A DNA stretch of 44,476 nucleotides from a virus. The notes below the pieces were generated by a model, which did not search any database, was not told the DNA's origin, and worked only from the letters and a program-made list of their open reading frames with translations. The stretch covers positions 1 through 44,476 of IMG/VR virus record IMGVR_UViG_3300025044_000002. One strand, given 5' to 3'. Shown here in pieces: positions 15,074 through 20,461 of the stretch; positions within the stretch are counted from its first letter, which is position 1; each line of letters starts with the position of its first letter. The translations under genes were made by a program, and so were the position numbers.

Positions 15074-15346
15074 ATGAAACGCCTGCCACCATCTTTTGAT
15101 GGTATGCAATTGCGAGTTCTACGCAGGGAGGCTGGATTAACACAACAACAAATAGCAGATGCGCTGGGAATGAGCAGGGAAACAGTGGTTGCTATAGAGA
15201 ACAATAAGCCTTCGGCTATTGAGGGGTTAAAGCTTAAAACTATTCAAATGTGGTGCGGGGTATGTAGGCAACATCATGTTAGATTTAATACGTTAGATAG
15301 ATTTTCTAAGTACACACTGTCTTTAATTTTTTGCCAAAAAGAATAA
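15074..15346 (+). CDS. XRE-family helix-turn-helix regulator
   Basis: The 90-residue protein is one of three plus-strand genes in the window, with an AGAGG box six bases before ATG 15074. Residues ~11-50 form a classic XRE helix-turn-helix (LRVLRREAGLTQQQIADALGMSRETVVAIENN). The C-terminal part (QMWCGVCRQHHVRFNTLDRF) is short and has no known dimerisation or cleavage domain. It sits beside the iteron/inverted repeat region and may bind there to control itself, the integrase, or replication. Confidence 0.75.
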   Translation: MKRLPPSFDGMQLRVLRREAGLTQQQIADALGMSRETVVAIENNKPSAIEGLKLKTIQMWCGVCRQHHVRFNTLDRFSKYTLSLIFCQKE

Positions 15347-15457
15347 AAATTGACTTGGTTATTACAAACCGATTAGTAATGTGGATTTGAATTAACAGAT
15401 CGTACAACTACAGACTGATAGTATAAATACGCGCCATTGCAGTAAAAGGAATTAAAC

Positions 15458-15595
15458 ATGCAGCACGACACATTTATTCTATCAAGCCTACTCGCCTCTA
15501 TTAAAACAATACTTATTAGTATGGAAGAAACCGGTACCGACCACACAGCTGCTTTGCACTGCCTGATTGAGCAGTGCGAACGGTTAATCAATTAG
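15458..15595 (+). CDS. Small protein of unknown function (45 residues)
   Basis: ATG 15458 has a well-placed AAAGGA box seven bases upstream. The 45-residue product (MQHDTFILSSLLASIKTILI...CLIEQCERLIN) looks like two amphipathic helices with no membrane segment long enough to be sure of. It lies 111 bases after the XRE gene on the same strand and meets the minus-strand membrane-protein gene tail to tail with an eight-base overlap. No family recognised. Confidence 0.55.
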   Translation: MQHDTFILSSLLASIKTILISMEETGTDHTAALHCLIEQCERLIN

Positions 15596-15863
15596 TTTCG
15601 TTAGACTCTTTTCTAGCACTTTTATCTAAGCACTCACAAATAAATGCTATGCCAAATATTATTGAGGAAAGGAACAAACCAGTAAGCATGTAGGACAACG
15701 AAAAAATATAGTGAATAAGTTCTCTCTCTTGTCCGCGTTCATATTCAGGGAGAAATACAAAGGCAAAAACTGAGCAAATAAATAGCATTAAAAAAGCTAC
15801 AAACTTTAGTCCATCTGGCACCATTGATTGGTTGTCGTATTTGTTTTGATATTCATCTTCCAT
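15588..15863 (-). CDS. Two-span membrane protein, moron-like
   Basis: The 91-residue protein has two hydrophobic spans, ~19-39 (LKFVAFLMLFICSVFAFVFL) and ~55-75 (SLSYMLTGLFLSSIIFGIAF), with charged ends. It has its own near-consensus promoter and lies after a terminator, so it is transcribed separately from the early operon, as expected of prophage-expressed morons. Small membrane proteins in this setting often block superinfection, but nothing in the sequence proves that here. Confidence 0.7.
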   Translation of the reverse strand: MEDEYQNKYDNQSMVPDGLKFVAFLMLFICSVFAFVFLPEYERGQERELIHYIFSLSYMLTGLFLSSIIFGIAFICECLDKSARKESNETN

Positions 15864-15876
15864 AATTTTTACTCAT

Positions 15877-15905
15877 ATTTTAAAAAATCAGAGTAATACA
15901 CTCAA
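15877..15905 (-). promoter_or_regulatory. Sigma70-type promoter for the moron-like gene
   Basis: On the minus strand TTGAGT (15905-15900) and TAAAAT (15882-15877) are separated by exactly 17 bases. The predicted transcript would start near 15870, only ~7 bases before ATG 15863, so the message would be almost leaderless. It lies between a terminator and the gene it would serve. Confidence 0.6.
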
Positions 15906-15920
15906 AACAAAAAGCGCAAT

Positions 15921-15948
15921 AAAAAAGCCCACATTAATTTGTGGACTT
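15921..15948 (-). terminator. Intrinsic terminator ending the antirepressor operon
   Basis: On the minus strand AAGTCCAC and GTGGGCTT form an eight-pair stem (one G-U) around an eight-base AT loop, followed by a run of T. It lies just after the 59-residue gene that follows the BRO-N antirepressor. Confidence 0.75.
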
Positions 15949-15956
15949 TCGTTTGT

Positions 15957-16136
15957 TTAGCGTTCGGCTTTTACCAGTATTTCTATTTTCTCGGTGGCTG
16001 GTTTAAGCAGCTGCACCATCTGAAATGCCTGTAAATGCTCTACTGGGCCATCGTCCATATTTTCGAACAAACTTTGTAGCCCTTTCAGGTATTCACTTAT
16101 CTCGTAGGCGGTTTGATATCGGCTTTGACTTCTCAT
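15957..16136 (-). CDS. Small protein of unknown function (59 residues)
   Basis: The start is fixed at ATG 16136 (MRSQSRYQTAYEISEYLKGL) by a GGAGG box six bases upstream; the longer frame from 16154 overlaps the upstream gene and lacks a site. The product is helical throughout (EISEYLKGLQSLFENM, LQAFQMVQLLKPATEKIEILV). It follows the antirepressor by one base and precedes a terminator, so the two form an operon. No family recognised. Confidence 0.65.
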   Translation of the reverse strand: MRSQSRYQTAYEISEYLKGLQSLFENMDDGPVEHLQAFQMVQLLKPATEKIEILVKAER

Positions 16137-16137
16137 G

Positions 16138-16683
16138 CTAAACCTCCAATTCAAGCTGCTGGCCTAATAAGTCAGTGTTTGGCATAGGTTCGCCTAACTG
16201 GTTACATATGTTACGAAGCGTGGTGATATAGGCGCTTTTTGCAAACCGGTCACGGCAACTCACTAATTCCTGAATGAGTTTGATTTTTTGGTTGCGCAGC
16301 GCAATAAGGTCTTTGGCTGGCAATGTACCGAAGTAACCTTGCTTACGAATAGAAGGGAGTACTTCTTCGCACACCCATTCTGTAAATTTTATGGCGTCAG
16401 GTTTATTCGACCGAAAGGTGGCCTGAAAAACAGCAGGCTCCTTGATGAAAATAACTTCTCCATTGCCACTTAGCCCCTGAAGATAACAGGTGCTAATCCA
16501 CTTTTCTGGTGTTCTTGTCAGGCTACCAGACCTATTTTTCCACTGGATTCCTAGCGCCTCATAAACGTCTTTTGCACAAAACCAAGGTTCTCCATTTTCG
16601 TCCGTTGCAGTACGAACTTCATGGCCAGAAAAGCTATATGGGTTGCTAATTGATTGCAGAGACTGCTGTATAGATTTGTTCAT
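16138..16683 (-). CDS. BRO-N domain antirepressor
   Basis: The start is set at ATG 16683 (MNKSIQQSLQSISNPYSF), behind a GTAGG box; the frame stays open upstream only because it crosses the structured C4-like RNA. The 181-residue protein has a BRO-N domain at ~15-120: VRTATDENGEPWFCAKDVYEALGI, then VIFIKEPAVFQATFRSNKP and AIKFTEWVCEEVLPSIRKQGY. BRO-N proteins act as phage antirepressors that inactivate the lysogenic repressor. The C-terminus is helical (DLIALRNQKIKLIQELVSC). The RNA just upstream is expected to control it. Confidence 0.82.
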   Translation of the reverse strand: MNKSIQQSLQSISNPYSFSGHEVRTATDENGEPWFCAKDVYEALGIQWKNRSGSLTRTPEKWISTCYLQGLSGNGEVIFIKEPAVFQATFRSNKPDAIKFTEWVCEEVLPSIRKQGYFGTLPAKDLIALRNQKIKLIQELVSCRDRFAKSAYITTLRNICNQLGEPMPNTDLLGQQLELEV

Positions 16684-16710
16684 GTTTTTACCTACGCTAT
16701 TTTTTTGAAT

Positions 16711-16806
16711 GTACCCAAATAGGGCGACGGGAGGTTCAAAACAGCTACGTAGCGCTGCGGTTGGCTTTTCCCCTAAGGGTTTTATATAACCAGCCCCTCC
16801 CGTCAT
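16711..16806 (-). ncRNA. C4-like antisense RNA leader of the antirepressor
   Basis: On the minus strand perfect 9-base arms GACGGGAGG (16804-16796) and CCTCCCGTC (16734-16726) enclose ~60 bases with inner hairpins CCCTTAGGG and the palindrome GCTACGTAGC, and the arm is followed by CCC-TATTT-GGG. This layout upstream of an antirepressor resembles the C4 antisense RNA of phages P1 and P7 (an Rfam family also seen in many prophages). A CTACG stretch inside is complementary to CGTAG in the antirepressor's ribosome-entry region (around 16694-16698), as expected if it silences that gene. Not verified with a covariance model. Confidence 0.65.
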
Positions 16807-16844
16807 TGAATTGATGGGAGTTACAGATGCCTAATTACAGACAC

Positions 16845-16873
16845 AAAAAAACCGCGAGTCTATCGGGTGCGGT
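16845..16873 (-). terminator. Intrinsic terminator of the early operon
   Basis: On the minus strand ACCGC (16873-16869) pairs with GCGGT (16855-16851), followed directly by a seven-base T run. The stem is short, but the T run is strong. It separates the early operon end (92-residue gene) from the C4-like RNA. Confidence 0.55.
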
Positions 16874-16944
16874 ATCCGCTACGTAAAAGGTTTTGAAGCC
16901 TCACGAAGCAGACTAGCCCCGAAGTAATTTATTGTCAAGTTCTA

Positions 16945-17223
16945 CTATTGCTTCTCAATATTCACGTTCAATTGAATAATCAATCTTTTATCTTCATCAG
17001 GAAGTTCGGATAACTCTTTGGTAAGTTTTACCGCCATTTCAAAATCAACTTCCGCTGAATCATAAGCCAAGAAATCGTCTTCTTTATAAAAGCTCAGCGT
17101 ATTCCATAAAAAACCAAAGCAATCTTCATCTCTCTCGGCATACAAAGCACTATCTGCTAGTTTAGAAAGGTAAAGTAACTGATCCCCATATAAATCTTTA
17201 GCTTTTATGTACCATGGTGTCAT
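16945..17223 (-). CDS. Conserved-looking acidic protein, unknown function (92 residues)
   Basis: ATG 17223 (MTPWYIKAKDLYGDQLLYLS) is chosen because GGAGGG lies eight bases upstream; the longer frame from 17304 overlaps the preceding small gene. The product is acidic and helical (LADSALYAERDEDCFGFLW, AVKLTKELSELPDEDKRLI) with no membrane span. It is the last gene of the early operon before a terminator. No family recognised. Confidence 0.6.
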   Translation of the reverse strand: MTPWYIKAKDLYGDQLLYLSKLADSALYAERDEDCFGFLWNTLSFYKEDDFLAYDSAEVDFEMAVKLTKELSELPDEDKRLIIQLNVNIEKQ

Positions 17224-17272
17224 TTTTTTAACCCTCCAAAAAATGACACTCAACCTCACTTTCATTCGGGTG

Positions 17273-17425
17273 TCAAACTTTGGTTCTCCTTTCAATTTCA
17301 ACAAGAATCATAGCGCCTATGAAGCAGTGAATGGCTATCGCCCCAAATTCTGTGGGTAAGCCATAGATGAGGTCGGCTAGCAATGTAAGCCAACCAGCAA
17401 TTGTTAGTTGTATGCTAGTTGTCAT
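17273..17425 (-). CDS. Small two-span membrane protein (50 residues)
   Basis: ATG 17425 comes directly after the stop codon of the P22-type antirepressor. The 50-residue product is mostly hydrophobic: IQLTIAGWLTLLADLIYGL and EFGAIAIHCFIGAMILVEIE, ending in basic RRTKV. It could be a small regulator or lysis/exclusion factor; nothing more can be said. Confidence 0.55.
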   Translation of the reverse strand: MTTSIQLTIAGWLTLLADLIYGLPTEFGAIAIHCFIGAMILVEIERRTKV

Positions 17426-17965
17426 TTACACATCCATCCCTGTTTGGCGGCCTATAGGAATATTCATTCCGTACCGTTTGTTGATGTCTCTGGCATATTC
17501 GGCACGAATGTGAGGGTCTTTTATTTTGTCCAACTTTACTAAGTCACTACCTTTACTTGCCTTGAAAGCAATACCTTTTGTTTCGTAGTCGTGCAACGCC
17601 TTACGCCATTCTTTCTGCAGGGCCAGTAAATAATCAGCGGCTTTCTCGTTGCCATTGGCGCGAATCCGGTTGGTATCTGTTTTCATCAGAAACGTTTCAG
17701 TTGCTTCCAGTAGAATATGAACCGATTTTTTGGACCTCTTAAGAGGTTCTACAACGTCAAATTCGGGCTTAAATAGCAACTGTGTACCGTAAATTTCAGC
17801 GTTATCGCCCAAAAACACGTTTCTTCGTACGGAATCCCACTTAGTTCCCAACATATCCACGATGGGTTTAAGTTGCACATAATCTTTATTCTCAAACGTG
17901 ATCACGGTAAGTAGCATGCCGTGAAACTCGATGACGGTCTTAAATTTAATTGTTGGTTCGGTCAT
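17426..17965 (-). CDS. P22 antirepressor N-terminal-domain protein
   Basis: The 179-residue protein has the P22_AR_N pattern in residues ~5-105: FHGMLLTVITFENKDYVQLK, then PIVDMLGTKWDSVRRNVF and LKRSKKSVHILLEATETFLM-type regions. P22 Ant binds and inactivates repressors. The C-terminus (KLDKIKDPHIRAEYARDINKRYG) is basic and helical, differing from P22 Ant. It carries the AAGGAACTAACA leader and lies in the early operon, so the phage has two unrelated antirepressor types. It could alternatively act as a DNA-binding regulator. Confidence 0.72.
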   Translation of the reverse strand: MTEPTIKFKTVIEFHGMLLTVITFENKDYVQLKPIVDMLGTKWDSVRRNVFLGDNAEIYGTQLLFKPEFDVVEPLKRSKKSVHILLEATETFLMKTDTNRIRANGNEKAADYLLALQKEWRKALHDYETKGIAFKASKGSDLVKLDKIKDPHIRAEYARDINKRYGMNIPIGRQTGMDV

Positions 17966-17967
17966 TG

Positions 17968-18186
17968 TTAGTTCCTTAATGTAATTAATATGAGCGATAG
18001 AACGCCAAGCAATGCAGAGTAAAATAAACCCGTTGATAAATGCTGCATTGTGTTTTTAAACCACTGTGGTTCGTGCGCACAGCTAAAGCCAAACAAGCGC
18101 GCAGATACCATCATTCCAACCAGCAGGCCGCCAGCACAAGCGCTGCTTAAAATGGCGCATACGGCCATTAGTAGATAAGCTTTCAT
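17968..18186 (-). CDS. Small two-span membrane protein (72 residues)
   Basis: The product begins MKAYLLMAVCAILSSACAGG, a possible signal/anchor with a cysteine that could even be a lipobox-like site (LSSAC), and has a second span near the end (FYSALLGVLSLILITL). Its start overlaps the exonuclease stop by one base, so it is co-translated. Function unknown; membrane-associated. Confidence 0.6.
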   Translation of the reverse strand: MKAYLLMAVCAILSSACAGGLLVGMMVSARLFGFSCAHEPQWFKNTMQHLSTGLFYSALLGVLSLILITLRN

Positions 18187-18932
18187 TAACTAACATTCCC
18201 ATTGTCTTTCGGCTTAAACAAATAGCCTCTGTTACCGTATGTGTCGCAGCATCGCCCAGCGAACTCAAAAAGCTTTAGATCTCTTTTATTTAGTTGTGAC
18301 ATGGTTTTATAACCAGTTGGACGATAAGCCTGCCCATAATCTGGAAAATCTGAAAGATTAAAAGGAACAAGAGCCATTCGCTTATTCTTTAGTGACTCTC
18401 TGTAGTCGGCTCTTTTTTTACGGCGGCTATCTTCTTTTAAAATCTCGCGGTCAAGCATCCGAGTCATTTCACAGTCGCCGATAGCGTTATGTGCTTGTAT
18501 ATGAAAAACATCAAGGTTTTCGTAAGAACATGCATCAGTTAGCTTTATCCATTCCCCATCAAAATGCATGTTGCCATAAGCCTTCATGACGCAGAACGTT
18601 TTAAGGCCTAAACGAGGCAAATCTAAACAATATCTATCTGCAGTTTGTTTTAGCATGCGCAGGTCATAACTAGCATTGTAAATTTTAATACGGCTTGCTT
18701 TTTGAAGAATTTCTGCAACTTTGCCGTGTATTTCAGGCCAAGTCGGAGCATCAACAAGGTCTATTTTTTTAATCCCATGCACACCGCTGGCCTCTGGTGG
18801 AATATCGCCCTCACATTTGACTAGACTATCGAAAATCACACGACCTTCTTCATCAATAATACCTAATTGGATTATTTCAGCGTTATGGTCCAACCCAGTT
18901 GTTTCAGTATCTAAATAAATGGTATTTAACAT
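18186..18932 (-). CDS. DnaQ-like 3'-5' exonuclease (DEDDh)
   Basis: The 248-residue protein has the DEDDh exonuclease motifs: Exo I YLDTETTG (Asp8, Glu10), Exo II in IYNASYDLRML, and Exo III HNAIGDCEMT with His and Asp five residues apart. The domain ends near residue 160; a basic linker (EDSRRKKRADYRE) and a C-terminal domain with KPTGYK-like and CCDTYGNRGYLF segments follow. It probably proofreads or processes DNA ends during phage replication. It lies near SSB and primase in the early operon. Confidence 0.88.
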   Translation of the reverse strand: MLNTIYLDTETTGLDHNAEIIQLGIIDEEGRVIFDSLVKCEGDIPPEASGVHGIKKIDLVDAPTWPEIHGKVAEILQKASRIKIYNASYDLRMLKQTADRYCLDLPRLGLKTFCVMKAYGNMHFDGEWIKLTDACSYENLDVFHIQAHNAIGDCEMTRMLDREILKEDSRRKKRADYRESLKNKRMALVPFNLSDFPDYGQAYRPTGYKTMSQLNKRDLKLFEFAGRCCDTYGNRGYLFKPKDNGNVS

Positions 18933-18956
18933 TACTTGTTCCTATATATTCTTGTT

Positions 18957-19127
18957 CTAGTACAAATCTGAAATATTCAAGCCCATGCTTTTTGCCATCT
19001 CAAAGTCTTCAATGCGGTGGCGCTGTTCACGAGTTACTTTTTTGCGTTCTTTCGAGCACTTGGGAAGCTTGTTGCTCTTTCGGTTGCGCAGCGAACCTAC
19101 TTGTAAAAATGGATTTTCTTCAATCAT
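18957..19127 (-). CDS. Small basic protein of unknown function (56 residues)
   Basis: ATG 19127 is preceded by an AAGGAACTAGCA leader shared with other early genes. The product (MIEENPFLQVGSLRNRKSNK...DFEMAKSMGLNISDLY) is strongly basic in the middle (KLPKCSKERKKVTREQRHR), suggesting nucleic-acid contact. It ends 24 bases before the exonuclease start. Confidence 0.6.
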   Translation of the reverse strand: MIEENPFLQVGSLRNRKSNKLPKCSKERKKVTREQRHRIEDFEMAKSMGLNISDLY

Positions 19128-19166
19128 TGCTAGTTCCTTGGTTGTTATCCCGTCTGGTCCACGGGG

Positions 19167-19436
19167 TTAGTTAGCTTTGCCTTTCCACGTAGTATCTAGA
19201 ATGTTGTATTTACATTCGTCGATATCTTCTAGGTAAGTCACTTCGGCTTTAATGGTGTAAACACCTTCTTCTGGCTTAACATGCTTTGGTAAGCGGTCGT
19301 GCCAGTCGTCGGTGCCCCAGTTCTCGATGTCGCCGGTGATTGTGTCTGGCGCGTTTGCTGTGACGCCTAGAACGCACACGCCAATAAGGCCTGTGCATAC
19401 AACGATTTCGGCTGTACCCGTTTCAGTTTGCATCAT
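19167..19436 (-). CDS. Acidic protein of unknown function (89 residues)
   Basis: The product starts at ATG 19436 or ATG 19433 with an AAGGAACTAATG-type leader. It has an N-terminal hydrophobic stretch (IVVCTGLIGVCVLGVTA), too short and polar-flanked to be a sure membrane span, then an acidic, tryptophan-containing region (IENWGTDDWHDRLPK, YTIKAEVTYLEDIDECKY). It follows SSB in the operon. No family recognised. Confidence 0.55.
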   Translation of the reverse strand: MMQTETGTAEIVVCTGLIGVCVLGVTANAPDTITGDIENWGTDDWHDRLPKHVKPEEGVYTIKAEVTYLEDIDECKYNILDTTWKGKAN

Positions 19437-19483
19437 TAGTTCCTTACTTGGTTGAATAAGCCCGTCTGGTCACGGGCATGTTG

Positions 19484-19846
19484 TTATACGCTTTGCGCTT
19501 CTTTTCTGCCGAGCAGCTGCACATCGCCGCTCTGGTCTACAATAATTTCGCAAATGCTTTTGTCGTTGCCGTTGCTGTCCTGGTATGTGCGCGTTTTCTT
19601 TTTACCTTTAACATAAAGCTGATCACCCTTCGCTCTGAACTGGTGAACAAGCTCTGCTCGCTTACCCCAAATGATTACCCGGTGCCATTCGGTGTCTTCC
19701 ACTGGGTTTCCGTTTCGGTCTTTATAAATTTCACTGGTTGCCAGATTAACCACGCACTTGGCTACGTTGTTAGGCGTATAAGCTAGCTCGGGTTCATTGC
19801 CCAAATTACCGATTATTTGAACGTTATTTAGTCCTTTGGTTGCCAT
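19484..19846 (-). CDS. ssb: Single-stranded DNA-binding protein
   Basis: The 120-residue protein is an OB-fold SSB: NNVQIIGNLGNEPEL at the start, CVVNLATSEIY, TEWHRVIIWGKRAELV and the QLYVKGKKKTRTYQD strand, matching bacterial SSB to its last beta strand. It binds and protects single-stranded DNA in replication. It stops at LLGRKEAQSV, so the long linker and the acidic DDDIPF-type tip that bind host repair and replication proteins are absent. Confidence 0.93.
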   Translation of the reverse strand: MATKGLNNVQIIGNLGNEPELAYTPNNVAKCVVNLATSEIYKDRNGNPVEDTEWHRVIIWGKRAELVHQFRAKGDQLYVKGKKKTRTYQDSNGNDKSICEIIVDQSGDVQLLGRKEAQSV

Positions 19847-20015
19847 TTAAACGCCTCCATAATTTACTGGTTGCCTCATGCCGAGAACGACGTTCAACAA
19901 TAACCATGATGAAAATAATAAGAATTAAACACGCTTGTAGTGCGTCACTTTTAAAATAAACCGACGCCACTGTGATAAGGCCTAAAATGGCCAGTAGTGC
20001 ATTAATTAAGTTCAT
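19824..20015 (-). CDS. Small membrane protein (63 residues)
   Basis: The protein has two hydrophobic segments (NALLAILGLITVASVYF and ALQACLILIIFIMVIV) and a basic C-terminus (RRSRHEATSKLWRRLNGNQ). Its 3' end overlaps the SSB start by 23 bases, carrying the SSB ribosome site within its coding sequence. Function unknown. Confidence 0.55.
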   Translation of the reverse strand: MNLINALLAILGLITVASVYFKSDALQACLILIIFIMVIVERRSRHEATSKLWRRLNGNQRTK

Positions 20016-20245
20016 TGTGCTGCCTTACTAAGTACCCGACGTTGGCGGTGTGGTAAACGGTGCTCACTATGTAGCTGTTCACCTGGTTGCATTTCCCGCC
20101 AGCCTTCAACGCCATCGGGACTGGTATCATCCCAATTAAAGTCTTTCGCGGGGCCTTCATAAAAACGCTCGTTATTTAAAATAACGCTCACGTTCTGGTT
20201 CTCGCTTACGGGCATGCTCCCGAAGTTTGGTAAAAAAGCCATCAT
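20012..20245 (-). CDS. Small hypothetical protein (77 residues)
   Basis: It has an AACGAGGTAACA leader (GAGG about eight bases before ATG 20245). The product is polar and acidic in the middle (FNWDDTSPDGVEGWREMQPG), then histidine/arginine-rich (LHSEHRLPHRQRRVLSK). It overlaps the next gene by four bases. No recognised domain. Confidence 0.55.
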   Translation of the reverse strand: MMAFLPNFGSMPVSENQNVSVILNNERFYEGPAKDFNWDDTSPDGVEGWREMQPGEQLHSEHRLPHRQRRVLSKAAQ

Positions 20246-20266
20246 GGTTGTTACCTCGTTATGTTG

Positions 20267-20461
20267 TTAGTTCACTTTTAAATGGGACACGCAGACACCC
20301 CCACGGCGGCCGGTCACTTTTACTAATGCATGGCGATTACTTGGGGTGCTCCATGCGGGAGAAGTGGTTCGTACAATCTCGAAATCGTAGTTACCTTTCA
20401 CTGGGTAATATTTGAATTGGGTACCTTCGGGGTACGTTTTGTTGAAATAGGCTGCGTTCAC
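20267..20461 (-). CDS. Small hypothetical protein (64 residues)
   Basis: The protein is beta-rich (TQFKYYPVKGNYDFEIVRT, HALVKVTGRRGGVCVSHLKV), like a small SH3-like barrel. Its start overlaps the primase stop by four bases, so it is translationally coupled. Function unknown. Confidence 0.55.
   Translation of the reverse strand: MNAAYFNKTYPEGTQFKYYPVKGNYDFEIVRTTSPAWSTPSNRHALVKVTGRRGGVCVSHLKVN

Noticed and set aside
16684-16806. N-terminal extension of the BRO-N protein (frame open from 16806)
   Set aside because: This part coincides with the stems of the C4-like RNA and the first well-spaced start is ATG 16683; the open frame is probably an accident of the RNA sequence.
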